64,000 nucleotides of DNA from Cristatella mucedo (Eukaryota; Bryozoa; Phylactolaemata; Cristatellidae). Numbering within the stretch: position 1 is the first letter of the stretch; every line of letters begins with the position of its first letter. The position numbers and the translations under genes are program-made. Positions 21,577-33,105 of this stretch are shown here, piece after piece. The notes under the pieces were generated by a model that made no database searches, was not told where the DNA came from, and saw only the letters and a program-made list of their open reading frames with translations. The stretch covers positions 1,915,501 to 1,979,500 of the forward strand of contig WPIO01000060.1 in the NCBI GenBank assembly GCA_009760855.2, read 5' to 3'.

Positions 21577-22655
21577 TCAAAAGAACACATAGTCCATCAG
21601 CCTGGCAGGGGGGCGGCGCTTGCGGGCCGAGGCTCGGGCAGCCGTCGGTTCGCTGGCGCTCTCGACTTCCTCAGCGGGCGGTGGCCCCGAGCCAGCATTC
21701 GAGGCCTCTCTCCCAGCATCTCGCTCGGTCTCGATCCACTCGGGGGTCACGTCGAGATTAGGCTCTTGTAACCGTGGAAGTTGCATCTTAACCTTATCCA
21801 GATGCACGACCTTCCCGTAGCCGGCTTCATTTATGATGGGCAAGGTGACCGGTCCCAGAACCGTTTCTACTCTCCAGCCGCCGAGCCATCGCGTTTCGAG
21901 CTTGTGCCTCGGTTGGCTATCCCACAGCTACACCAGCTCTCCAGGAAGATAAGTGGGTGGTGTTTTCAGTTGCCACCGGCTCTGTGCTTCTTCGGTACTT
22001 TGAGCCAGCTGTGCATCAACCAACTCCCGGAATACGGTGAGCTTTTCACTAAGTGACCGGCAATACGCTTCAGGTGTAGTGCCTGTGTATTGTGCGCTCT
22101 CCGCAAGGTTATTGAGGCACTGCGGCTCGCGGCCAAACATCAGCTGGAAGGGGCTGTAGCCCGTAGCTTGATGCCGAGCCGTCCTGTAAGCGAAAAAAAG
22201 CAGTGGAAGATGGCTCTCCCACTGCCCGTCTGAGTTTAGACAGGAGGTGCGAAGCATAGTAAGTAGCGTTCGGTTGGCTCTTTCTAACATGCAGTCGCCC
22301 TGCGGATGGTAAGGCGTCGTTCGAGTCTTGCGTATGCCGAAAGCATTGCAGAGCAGGGTAACTATTTCAGCCTCGTAATTGCTGCCCTGGTCCAAGTGCA
22401 GAATACACGGCATACCAAAACGAACGAAAATGTTTAACAAGGCCGTCCGAACTGTCTCCACCGATGTGTCTGGCAAAGGCACGGCCTCGAGCCATTTCGT
22501 GAAGCTGTCCTGCAGTACCAGCAGGTATTCTCAGCCGCTAGCTGACATGGCAACCTTCAAGATGTCTACAGCTACCATGTCCCACGGCCGTCCTACAGGT
22601 ATTGGTACCAGCGGTGCGTTAGCGAGCTGTGTTCCTTAGACCGATTGGAAAACCT
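21577..22655 (-). pseudogene. Ty3/gypsy integrase, 3' part of pol (broken)
   Basis: Minus-strand coding remnant of a retroviral-type integrase. In order: a zinc-binding remnant (HSCQVFQ), PLVPIPVGRPWDMVAVDILK with the first catalytic Asp, HLDQGSNYEAEI with the second, and YHPQGDCMLERANRTLL with the Glu. Then come HLPLLFFAYRTARH and FQLMFGREPQ, and a C-terminal domain with RWLGGWRVETVLG and KVVHLDKVKMQ ending LMDYVFF. At least three in-frame stops (near 22.63, 22.53 and 21.93 kb) break it, so it is inactive. The 5' side ends abruptly at the junction with unit O (about 22.66 kb). Protease and RT are absent here. Confidence 0.88.
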
Positions 22656-24155
22656 GACATGAATGTCTGAGTAGTAGTTATATCTCAATCAAAACGCGAA
22701 AACCCAACCTCAAGGATATCTCAGCCGCTGCAAAATCTTGCCACAACCTGTGGTAACCAGTGGCTGTCCTGTGCCCTAACTCATCCTTTACCGTTGCCGC
22801 GGTATCGCGACAACTAAGCTCAAGCTGTTGACTACGGCTTATCATTTTCTGCAATTCTGAGCTGCTACTTCTATGCTCCTGACTACCTCAACCGCTCTCC
22901 TGACTCGGCTACGTTTCCCAATTTCTCTTGGTTGCGTGTGATTAAGGTCGTTGGCTACCAAATGTGTACCGAAAGCCACTAGGGCTATAACTGTGCTGCA
23001 GAAAACTCTCCTGCGTAAAACTGACGTTGTCTGTATGGCTTTTCAGAGGTACACACGGAGAAACCTTTCGTTACCTTATCGCGGTACAGGCTGCTGAATA
23101 GCTGGCGATTTGGATTGGGCTAGTGCATCATTCACTGAGATTCAGTCTGAAAATGTGAATTCAAATTTATTCGAGTGAATTCAATTCAAAATAGGAGTCT
23201 AATCTAAATTCAGCTCAATTAAATGATTTTATTTAGTCCGTTTATAGTTTGAGATTTTTATTGGGGAACGCGAATCAGACGCCCGAGTTTTGCATGGTTT
23301 GACAGCCGGCTGTAGCAAGCTATCTTAGACATGATCTGCCTGATGCTGTATAAGGGTCTTGTTTCGTTTAACTACTCCAAATATCTTTAGTGATCTATTT
23401 CTTGATTAGATTCGGTCATGCCTAGCGTTTCAAGAAGCTGTCGTATAGTTTAGGGTTCTCAGTTATCAGTGACGGGGTCGAATGCTTGACATCGGTATTT
23501 TTATATGATATCTCCTAAAATACTGATCCAATTAGCCGAAAATAGAAATGTATACTTTTTTGTACTTGTGTATGATTACTATTACTATTGCATGCTCGTG
23601 TACACGTTCTAAGTTTGTTAGTAGATTTTTCTCGATAAAAAATTCTCAGTGTTTGCCATGCTAAGCCGTTATCAGTATTTATACTTAGACGTCCTGAACA
23701 TATCATAGGTAGACTACTAGAGATCCCATCAACGTGAAACTTGAAATACGCGTTCCTGAGTATGTGCTTCAAATTTACGTGATGATAAACCTGATGTAAT
23801 ACTGTCTTCTTGCTCATCATAATCTACACGCGTTTAGCTTCGGTGAGCATCTCTGGATGCATTTCCGACTGCAGTACTCCGTGCCTCATCGATGGTGCAG
23901 GTTTGCACGCTCCCCCTGCTCTACTGGGCATCGTGGGTCAGTATGCCTAAGCTGTGAATGTCACAGAATGACCTTGAACTGTAATCAAGATGACAGCCAA
24001 CAGTAAATATGTTATTGTTTTTATGTATTTCTATAAAGAAGTTAAGACAAAAAGATTAGTTTTCTTTATCTTGTGAGGGTGTCTTGATCTTTGTAGAGTT
24101 ACTTGCCTTGAATCCGTTGTGAATGTAAAGTGTCTATAAAGAGATCGAATTCTCT

Positions 24156-24894
24156 TGTACCCAGGCTGGGTTCGGTTGGCTGGGACCGGATGGCTATATT
24201 GAGGGTTAGGGTCACCGGCTAGGCCGGGGTCAGACCTATGCATTGGCGGCTGTGGGGTGACGAGAGGTCACCGGGGCTCTTGGGTACGGGAAGTTGGCCA
24301 AGTAATTCTTGGTGTTGGAGGCTCCCGGTCTCGCCGAGTTATGCACCTGGATTCGTGGAGGCGTGCTCCAGCGATGCTGCCACGCACGCAAGGGAACGAA
24401 TACCCAAGGCCCGAGCCGAGCTGGATAGCTCGCTCGTTGTTGACTTGTTTTTATTCCGCGTTCCCCGTGTAGCGTGTTCGTGACCCAGCCCCCCCCCGTG
24501 TGTTGGCGTCTTTCGGCGGTTGCTTACGACTGTGGTAGTTGCCGACTTGAACTAGCCAGCAGTTACTCAGCCAGTCGGGTTTTGGACGGCGTACGCTCGT
24601 ACTATTGGACTCGGAGTCGGAACAACGACAGGACTGCGGAAGCCGACGGAACCCAAATAACACGTTTGTTCGCGCTTGCTGCGTCATCTTGAGCTCCCAT
24701 AGTGTATAATGTATAGGATCCTCCATGTAGACTTGTTTAGTTCCGCTGCTGTTGTTGGCGCATGCATTATTATAAAGAGGTTTACCCTTACGACCGCTCG
24801 TCTTACCCTAGCTCGGTGGCATGGCAAGCGGCAGCGTGGCCGGAGTATGGCGGGTTTGGCGGAAACAGCCTCTGACACTTGGAACCCGGTTACA
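24156..24894 (+). mobile_element. 739-bp TGTA...TACA element (family T), complete, 4-bp TSD
   Basis: The ends are TGTACCCAGG and CCGGGTTACA, flanked by CTCT at 24152-24155 and 24895-24898. The uninterrupted sequence (TTCTCTTAAGGTGCTGC) exists at about 45.03 kb in unit O copy 3, which defines the boundaries. It has no coding capacity. TG...CA ends, a 4-bp duplication and an internal TATAAA near 24.77 kb fit a solo LTR. Short imperfect terminal inverted repeats (TGTAmCCrGG) would also fit a non-autonomous DNA transposon. I cannot decide between the two. Confidence 0.8.
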
Positions 24895-25099
24895 CTCTTA
24901 AGGTGCTGCATCATATGCATTAATATTATTAGTGACTTGATGATATAGCAATTCTCGGCTGAATCTCATTGCAAAAATCGTGACCTTGTTGTTTGCTGGC
25001 TATCTGAAGGTTAACCGGGCTTCAACAGCTATGACCAGAGATAGCTTTTCTTTTGCAAACAGTCCCTTTGAGAAATATCAATGAATACGCACTTGGATT

Positions 25100-25410
25100 A
25101 AATAACTACTTATGGGAAAATGTTCAAGGGGTATAATTCCTCACCCCTCTCTCTATCCATCATCTTTTTCACAACTATCTAGTAAGCATCCTCGCTCAGT
25201 AGCAGAGCTCATCATTCTCAATCGAGGCTCGGCTTTCAAGATCACAGCTTATAATCTTGTGGCGTTACGAAGCGCTGCACGACCGCGTGATCTATCTCGT
25301 CTTGCTCAGTTGGAACCATCAGGATGTCCACGCTGGCCAAACTAGATGCCTCAAGAAAGAAGCTTCAGGTATCTCAGCTCATATTCATGCTGCGAAGCTG
25401 GGCCGACCAG
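25100..25410 (+). other. Unit O terminal block before LINE B
   Basis: Shares sequence with 45.2-45.53 kb and, inverted, 8.74-9.05 kb. Small frames (such as 25112-25345) are present in some copies but shifted in others, so no gene is called. Confidence 0.5.
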
Positions 25411-27015
25411 GGGTCGTCCCAAGTCCTTCAAATCGGCAATCGTTAGACCTATTCTTAAAAAGCCTGGGTTAGACACAGAGGTCCTAGCAAACTATCGTCC
25501 AGTTTGCCTTCTCCCGTTCTTATCAAAGATTCTTGAAAAAATTGTTGCTAAGCAGCTAGTTGAACATATTGAAAATAATAGAATGTCAGAAACATTTCAA
25601 TCGGGTTTCAAGAGGCAGCACTCTACTGAAACTGTTCTCCTCCGTGTTAACAATGACATTCTCCGTGGCAACGACGACGGGAATGTCACTGCCTTAGCTC
25701 TGCTAGATCTGTCTGCTGCCTTCGACACCATTGATCACGAAGTTCTGCTTGAAAGATTGAGAACAGCGATCGGTCTGGCAGACGAAGCACTGGCGTGGTT
25801 TAAATCATACTTGTCTGATCGTATTCAATCCGTGTCGTGTGGTGGTCAGGTCTCAGACATGAGAAGGGTCACCTGTGGAGTCCCTCAAGGGTCTGTACTT
25901 GGTCCCTTGCTGTTCTCCATTTATACGCAACCTCTGGGAAAAGTGATTAAGGCCCATGGAATAGGATATCACTTCTATGCTGATGATACTCAGTTGTATT
26001 TGTCATTTAAACCGTCGGAATCTGCTGCAGCAACTGAGAAACTGAATGCTTGCCTTGCCGATATTCGATCCTGGATGTCGGAAAACTTCCTGAAATTAAA
26101 TGACGATAAAACCGAACTGCTTCTCATAGGACACCCTAAGCGTGTGGCTGGATTAAAAGGCTTTGCTGTTCTAATAGGTGATGCTATTGTGCGACCTTCA
26201 CCACGTGCTCGTAATCTAGGTGTCGTGTTCGACAGCTCCCTCAATTTCAAAAGCTTCATTCAAAAGACTGCCTCTACAGCTAGCCATCACATCCGATCCG
26301 TATCCAAGATTAGAAGCTGTCTCCCACAGTGGCTTGTAAAAAATTTAACTAGCTCTTTAATTCTGTCTCGGCTTGATTATTGTAATTCCCTTTTGGCTGG
26401 GCTACCAAAGAAAGCTATTATGCCACTACAGCGGACTATGAATATGGCTGCAAGGCTGGTCTTCAAGTCCCAGTGGTTTGAGCACGTGTCTCCTTTGCTA
26501 AAAGAGCTAGAATGGTTACCGGTTGAGCAAAGGATACAGAGCAAAGTTCTCACGCTGACTCACAAGGCCAGCCTCGGCTTGGCTCCTTCATACCTAGCTG
26601 AGCTGCTGCATCAGTTTCAGCCTGTTCGCAACCTCAGGTCCTGTGTGGACAATAAATTAGCTGTCCCATTCCTCCGCTTAAAGACAGTTGGCGACAGAAG
26701 CTTTAGCTCTGCAGGTCCTAGACTGTGGAACTCGCTTCCACAATTCTTACGCAACGGCATCTACTCTCCAAGTGCCGATTATGGCACATCTTTTTCAGCG
26801 GTCCTGAACTGCTAATTCTATGCTACTCACTACCTCAACTGCTCTCCTGACTCTGCTATGCTTCCCACTTTCTCTTTGTTGCGTGAGACGAAGACTGTTG
26901 GCTACCGAATGCGTACGGAAAGCCGCTTAGGCTGTGAGTGAGCTATACAAAACTTTCCTGCGTAACACCCACATGGTCTTTATGACTTTGTGGAGTTACT
27001 GACGGAGATACATTA
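25410..27015 (+). mobile_element. LINE B, 5'-truncated but with open RT frame
   Basis: Second CR1/L2-like non-LTR family. An open frame from 25346 to 26815 (489 codons; the true LINE part begins about 25410) encodes reverse transcriptase. It has NYRPVC with [13 protein letters not shown] (start of RT), [36 protein letters not shown] with the first catalytic Asp, [20 protein letters not shown], and [13 protein letters not shown] with the catalytic Asp pair. Thumb and C-terminal regions follow, with [28 protein letters not shown] and [13 protein letters not shown]. The endonuclease half is missing. A 3' UTR of about 200 bp ends GGAGATACATTACATG, without the ATT tail of LINE A. The open frame marks it as one of the younger copies. 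Confidence 0.9.
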
Positions 27016-27175
27016 CATGTTTGTACGGCCGAAGGCCTCTGAGCTGAAGTACCATGAGTACCTCCTCGTCGGACGACGGCCTGCCACTCATTCTGGCTAC
27101 ATCCAGGTCAAAGCAGTGAAGTACAGCACGTCGTTGGCATTGTCAGGGGAGCACAGTTTTCGGCACACTTGAACG
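27016..27175 (+). other. Unit O sequence resuming after LINE B
   Basis: GCCGAAGGCCTCTGAGCTGA and GTCGGACGACGGCCTGCC continue the O terminal block. In copy 1 (minus strand, 8.63-8.75 kb) these follow directly on the block that precedes LINE B here. Confidence 0.65.
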
Positions 27176-27479
27176 TCAAAGAGGATATTGTCGAGTGCGT
27201 GCGTACGTCTACTATAATAAATATTGACGGTTCACGTTTGCTTGGTTTTCATCTTTCCCAAACTTCCAATTATACTTTAACTGGGATTCTGGTTCTGTTT
27301 GCTAATTATTAAATACCCAAGGGGTTCGGCGAGAATAGCACGTCAAGAAAAAAATGTATGAATTAATTTTCACAACATTATATGAGAACTTGATCCTTTT
27401 TAGGGCGTTTAGCAAATGCGAGACGGCTCGAGCCAGATTTCGGACGGGGTGACTACCTAAGTCACTCGACAAAGCCAGC

Positions 27480-27960
27480 ACGGCAACTCTTTAATCAGCT
27501 ACACAATATTGCTCAAATTCGGGCTCGTTTAGACGGGGTTAACATCTTTAATGTTGTCCTTGCATTTGTGTCATCCCTTCTTCACCTCTGTAACTCACTG
27601 CTTGCTGGTCTACCGGCGTGTGCAATCAGGTGCTTACTGCTTGTGCTCACCGACCTCGGCAGGTAGGCTTGTCTGTGGTGAGTGTTTCAGTTGCCACACC
27701 ACACGACTTCTTGCCGACCTGCACCAGTCAAGCGACGCATCAACTTCAAGCTTTAACTACTCACTTTCAAGTCTGTCTATACTTAACTCAGGCCTACCTA
27801 TCAGGGTTATTTCCGTACTAAGCTAAACATCTTACCAGTCTCTTTTAGGAACATAAGCAGTTACATATCATTTGCATGAACCTCAAATCCTTTGGAGACC
27901 GTTCTTTCAGTGAGAAGTTATCGTTATTCATCCTTCGTTTGCATTAACCTGTTTACACTA
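27480..27960 (+). pseudogene. LINE A fragment (degenerate)
   Basis: Diverged ORF2 C-terminal half: GTAACTCACTGCTTGCTGGT-type block, CTTGCCGACCTGCACCAGTC, then CCTCAAATCCTTTGGAGACC. Frames are broken and the 3' UTR is missing. Confidence 0.7.
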
Positions 27961-28089
27961 TGAATGCTGCTAGCGGATATTGCCACCGCGCATTTGATGA
28001 TGCTTTGAATGTAGTTTCATAAAATGCATAGAAGCGGCAGATTAAGTTCTCTGATAATGGTCGTCACCTGTAGCACTATTGAAGTTCTA

Positions 28090-29205
28090 TTTAAATGTGG
28101 TCAGGTCAGGGGAAATTCTGACGCAGGTTGTAAGGGAGTTCAAGGCTTTTAGGGCATATGAACTAAATAGACGGTCTCCAAAGGATTTGAGGTTTGTTTG
28201 AGGTATTTGTAGACTGTTGGATTCCGAAAAGCGGGCGGTACTATGCTTGCCCTGATGGGGTAGTATATAGCTGAGAGATAGGCTGGAGCCAAAGAACGAA
28301 GTGACCTAAATGTAAGCGACAAAACCTTGAAGTTAATTCGTTGCTTGACTGGTAGCCAGTGCAGGTTGGTGAGAGGTTGTGTAATGTGGCAACTGCAAAG
28401 CTCACGACAGACAAGCCTGGCTTCGGAGTTGTGCACAAGCTGCAATCGCCAGATCGCACATGCCGGTTGGCCAGTAAGCAGTGAGTTGCAGAAGTCGAGA
28501 TGGGTTCTCACGAATGCATGGACCAACTTGGACGTGGTATCCTTATCTATACAAGTTCGAATTTGAGCAATATTATTAGGATGAAAATAGGCAGATTTGA
28601 CTGTGGAGCTGATACGGTCGTCTAACGAGAGGTCGCTTTGGAATATGACAATAAAACTTCGAGCTGATTCAACAGGAGATATGATGGCAGAGCCAATTTT
28701 GAGCGACAGCCTTTCCAATTTTGAATCACACTGGGTTGTGCACAACTAGCAAATTAGTTTTATCGTCGTTTAGTTTTTGAAAATGTGCTGCCATCGATGT
28801 GCGAATGCCATCAATACATGCAACAAGTGAGTTGAGATAGTTTGAGGTGCTTGAAGGCTGGGAGGGATCAATGCAAAGGTACAGCTGAGTGTCATCCGCA
28901 TAGAAGTGAAAGCCTAGATTGTGCTTGGCAATCAAATCAGCAAGAGGGAGAGTATAAACCATGAAAAGAACCGGACCTAGAACGGAGCCCTGAGGTACCC
29001 CATATTTCAGAGGTACCTCGGATGATCTTTATCCATTCACGTAAATAGTCTGGAGTCTCCCACTGAGATAGGACTTGAGCCACTGCAAAGCAGTGCTAGT
29101 GATGCCCAGGCTAGATGAGAAGCGCTCTAGAAGAACTTTGTGATCGATGGTATCAAACGCTGCCGAAAGACGGAGCAAAACAAGCAGGGACACTCTACCT
29201 ATGGC
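28090..29205 (-). pseudogene. LINE A, RT and C-terminal half (3' part of an interrupted copy)
   Basis: Minus strand: [40 protein letters not shown] with the catalytic Asp pair, MAAHFQKLNDDKTNLLV, then a 198-codon frame (28149-28745) with LDDRISSTVKSAY, FVRTHLDFCNSLL and LHWLPVKQRINFKVLSLTFR. It continues the copy at 31.10-33.10 kb. The residue order picks up exactly where that part stops, with another LINE A in between. The 3' end is lost at about 28.09 kb. Broken by frameshifts. Confidence 0.85.
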
Positions 29206-31098
29206 TGTAGTCAGGCCACTTCTCAAGAAAACTACACTTGACCAAGAAAACTTGAGTAACTACCGCCCAGTTTCCCATCTACCATTCCTATCAAAGACAC
29301 TCCAACAGGTCGTGGCAGACCAGCTGAACTCGTATATCAAAACCTCACACCTTGCTAGTAAGTTCCAGTCTGGCTTTAGAGGTAATCACTCCACAGAGTC
29401 AGCATTGCTTCGGGTATACAACGACCTACTTAGGAATGCAGACATGGGTAGAGTGTCTCTGCTTGTTTTGCTTGATCTTTCGGCAGCTTTTGATACCATC
29501 GATCACAAAGTTCTTCTAGAGCACCTCTCATCTCGCCTGGGCATCACTGGCACTGCTCTGCATTGGTTCAGGTCCTATCTCAGTGGGAGAATCCAGAGTA
29601 TTGACGTGAATGGACAAAGATCATCTGAAGTACCTCTGAAATATGGAGTACCTCAGGGCTCCGTGCTAGGTCCGGTTCTTTTCACCGTTTATACTCTCCC
29701 TCTTGGTGATGCGATTGCCAAGCACAATCTAGGCTTTCACTTCTATGCGGATGACACTCGGGTGTACCTTTGCTTTGATCCTTCCCCAGCCTTTGAATAC
29801 CTCAAATTCTCTCAACTCACTTGCTGCATGCATTGATGACATCCCCACATGGATGGCAGCAAATTTTCCAAAACTTAACGATGATAAAACTAACTTACTA
29901 GTTATGAGCAAACCCAGTGTGATCCAGAGATTGGAAAGGCTGACTCTCAAAATTGGCTCTGCCAGCATATCTCCAGTTGAATCAGTTCGAAATCTTGGTG
30001 TCATATTCCAAAGCGACCTCTCGTTAGACGACCATATCAGCTCAACAGTCAAATCCGCCTATTTTCAGCTTCATAACATTGCTAAAATTCGGGCTTGTTT
30101 AGATAAAGATACCACGTCTAAGTTGGTCCATGCATTCGTGACATCCCGTCTCGACTTCTGCAACTCGCTGCTTACTGGCCTACCAGCATGTACGATCAGG
30201 CGATTGCAGCTGGTGCAAAACTCTGCAGCTAGGCTTGTCTGTCGTGAGCGTCGCAGTTGCCACATTACTCCACTTCTCGCCGACCTGCACTGGCTACCAG
30301 TCAAGCAACGGATTGACTTCAAGGTTGTGGGTCCCTGTGATTCGTCTTTGATGTGCTTATGCGTGCTGACACTGTGCATGCTGCCACTAACCACATTCGC
30401 ATGCTGACCCTGTGCATGTTACCCCTAACCATATTATACATCTCGGTTGTTTTTCAAGCATGATTTTACTTACCATTCAATTGCATTTCACTTTACAGCA
30501 AATGTAAAGCGCCTAGAGAGAGATTGAGTTCTCTGAGGGCGCTTTATCAAGTGAATTATTATTATTATTTTTTAAGGTTTTGTCGCTCGCTTTTAGGTCC
30601 CTTCTTTCTACGGCTCCAGCCTATCTGTCAGATATACTACCCCATCAGGCCAAGCATCGTACAACCCGCTTTTCGGAATCCAACATTCTAGAAATACCTC
30701 ATACAAACCTTAAATCCTTTGGAGACTGCGCATTTAGTTCATATGCTCCCAAAGCCTGGAACTACCTCCCAGCCTACGTCAGAACATCCCCTGACCTGAC
30801 CACATTTAAAAGGAACCTAGAAACACACCTATTTAGGACAGCATTTAGTGGGTCCCTGTGATTCGTCCTTGATGTGCTTATGAGTGCTGACACTGTGCAT
30901 GCTGCCACTAACCACATTTGCATGCTGACCCTGTGCATGTCACCCCTAACCATATTATTCATTTCGTTTGTTTTTTTCATGCATGATTTTACTTACCATT
31001 CAATTGCATTTCACTTTACAGCAAATGTAAAGCACCTAGAGAGAGATTAAGTTCTCAGAGGGTGCTTTATCGAGTGAATTATTATTATTATTATTACC
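29205..31098 (+). pseudogene. LINE A inserted in opposite orientation into LINE A
   Basis: 5'-truncated plus-strand copy. A 229-codon frame (29147-29836) carries [77 protein letters not shown] and FHFYADDTRVYL. The next frame (29745-30407) carries WMAANFPKLNDDKTNLLV, LDFCNSLLTGLP and LHWLPVKQRIDFKV. C-terminal coding resumes at 30.58-30.86 kb, followed by a complete 3' UTR, stem-loop and (ATT)n tail at 31.02-31.10 kb. One frameshift near 29.8 kb and a nested insertion inactivate it. The host LINE resumes at CCCATG right after the tail. Confidence 0.88.
30327..30573 (+). repeat. Nested 247-bp LINE A 3' end with 6-bp TSD
   Basis: LINE A 3' UTR, stem-loop and ATT tail sit inside the LINE A coding region. 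The duplicated target is AAGGTT at 30321-30326 and 30574-30579. Intact copies read AAGGTTTTGTCGCTC across this point. Sense and target orientation are the same. Confidence 0.88.
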
Positions 31099-33105
31099 CA
31101 TGTTTGCGTTCCTAAGTAGGTCGTCGTTTAATCTAAGCAATGCTGATTGTGTGGATTGATTTACTTGAAAGTCTCACTTGAATTTACTAGCGAGGTGTGA
31201 GGTTTCGATATACGATAGATATGAGTTCAGCTGGTCCGCCATGACTCGTTCCAGTGTCTATGATCGGACAGGTAAAAGGAAGACTGGGGGGTCGTAGCTC
31301 AAGTTCTCGTGGTCTTGTGTTGCTTTCTTAATAAGTGGACTGACTACAGCTTTTTTGAAAGGTGCTGGGATATGACCTGAAGCTAACGACATATTATTGC
31401 TGTTAGTTATGCATCGCAGCAGCAGATCAATGCAACGTAGGAGCAGGACAGGGAGGATAAGGTTCAATAGACTCGTTGTCTTCCTTGATTGAGATACGAA
31501 CTTTAGGACTAGATCACTAGTGACCTGCTTAAATGTAGACATTGAGGTGCTGCCAGGAATCGGGGACCAGCATTCTAGTGGGGGTATTGTCATCGCCGGG
31601 ATGGATTCCCTGATCTTGTCTATCTTCTGCACAAAGAATCGAGAGAAGCAATCGGCTTGATCATTACAAGGATCGTCAGATAAGGAGCTAATCTGGGAGC
31701 GGTTAAGGAAATGGTTTATCGTCGACATCAGCATTTTTGGATTGTGCATCTGTGATTCAACAATGTTTCTATAGAAGATAGACTTGGCCTTTGCTAGGAT
31801 GGATTGGTACGATATGCAGTAATTTTCATATGCCTGTCGATGGAAAGTCAGTCCAGATCTTTTGTGTGCTTTTTTAAGCTTTCGCTTTTGCTTAGTAAAC
31901 CTGGCTAGTTTGATGTCTGTGGTAAACCATAGGCCGTCTGAGCGGGGGGGGGGCGCAGTGCGTTTTGTGAGAAGTGCAAACTCGTTGAGCGTGTCAGCGA
32001 ATGTCGTGTTGTAGCTGTCTACCAATGATCGGAGGGAGGACTGGGCAGCAGAGGGAAAGCAGATATTCTCGCATGGACAGCATCGATGTCAAGGGTCTTG
32101 AGGTTTCGTAATTCACAGGTTATTTTAGAGGAGGAGATGGGCACACACTGTAGATTGAATGAGATCTGCATGTGGTCTGATAAGCAGGATTTGGTAATAA
32201 TTGGTGATGACAAAGTTCAGGTGTATGAGAAAATCTGGTCTAATGTGTGACCTTTGATGTGAGTAGGACCATGCACATGAGCCACACGAGACTGTGAGTC
32301 AGTCGGTGAAACGAAATTTTTTGCTGAAAGCGTAAGATAAGTTATCAAACTGAAAGTTGAAATCACCCATAACGAGGGAAGATCGACTTCTTGCACACAA
32401 AATCGAAATGAGATTGGAGAAATGTGAGATAAAGAAGGATTTGGTACCATGTGGGCGATAGACTGCTCCAGCTATCAGTAGCCTCTTTTCGGATGAGACC
32501 ACGATAATTGTTTAAAGGACTGCTTCGAGGGCACTGCAAATGGCTTGAAGTTGAATTTCGAGCGGACGATAACAGCAACTCAACCTCCAGTTTTAATTGA
32601 TCTAGGGGTGTGAAATAACGAGAAACCAGTTGGGGTACCGTCTCTTATTGTCGGGCAGTGTATCGATATCAGCCATGTTTCAGTTAGGGCGAGCAGGTCG
32701 ATACCCTTTTCAGAAAAAAGGTCGCTTATTACCTGAGGTCTGTTGCACATTGAGCGAGGATTCCAAAGGCAAGCGTTAAGTCTGGCCAATGGAGTTACAC
32801 CAGGCCTGATGACCATTAATTTAGAGAAATTTACAATGAAGCATGTGGGAGAGTGTGCTGAGCGGTTCAAGACAATGCTAGGAATACCAAACGAGTGGGT
32901 ATTCAGCTCTCACCTCCTGCCCAATGGGTGGGGTCTGACCTGGCGGTTCCGGCCACCACGGCGGCTACTGGGTGCTTTCTTTTGTAATTGCATAGTTCAT
33001 GAATCTTAGCAAAAACATTACTATGTAGGAATGCATTCGATCTAGGATGGCGAAGCGGTATCAGTAGCTGACAATCATGACTAACATGCAGGTTACTAGC
33101 CGCCA
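31098..33105 (-). pseudogene. LINE A 5' half: 5' UTR, endonuclease, start of RT
   Basis: Minus strand from about 33.1 kb. The 5' UTR is followed by an APE-type endonuclease: CLWNPRSMCN, GIDLLALTETWL (catalytic Glu), AVYRPHG, VMGDFNFQFDN (catalytic Asp/Asn) and SDHMQISFNL (catalytic His). A linker with WFTTDIKLARFTKQKRKLKK and RFFVQKIDKIRESIP leads into the RT start (LIKKATQDHENLS). Together with 28.09-29.20 kb this is the most nearly complete LINE A of the window. Several frameshifts and stops inactivate it. Confidence 0.85.

Larger units (their letters stand above)
22660..25410 (+). repeat. Unit O, copy 2
   Basis: Direct-orientation match to 43.49-45.53 kb and inverted match to 8.63-10.86 kb. 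By eye 22.68-23.50 kb is almost identical to 43.54-44.37 kb, with few substitutions, while the following kilobase is clearly more diverged. It includes a LINE B-like 3' UTR at 22.82-23.07 kb and a LINE A-type terminal stem-loop at about 24.12-24.16 and 24.90-24.93 kb, split by the family T element. Confidence 0.8.

Noticed and set aside
24451-24948. Opposed 70-90 codon frames inside the 739-bp element as a transposase
   Set aside because: They are not conserved in the 48-kb copy and carry no catalytic motif.
28090-31098. Twin-priming inversion of a single LINE
   Set aside because: Both orientations contain the same RT and C-terminal regions, and the minus copy continues at 31.1 kb, so two separate copies are nested.
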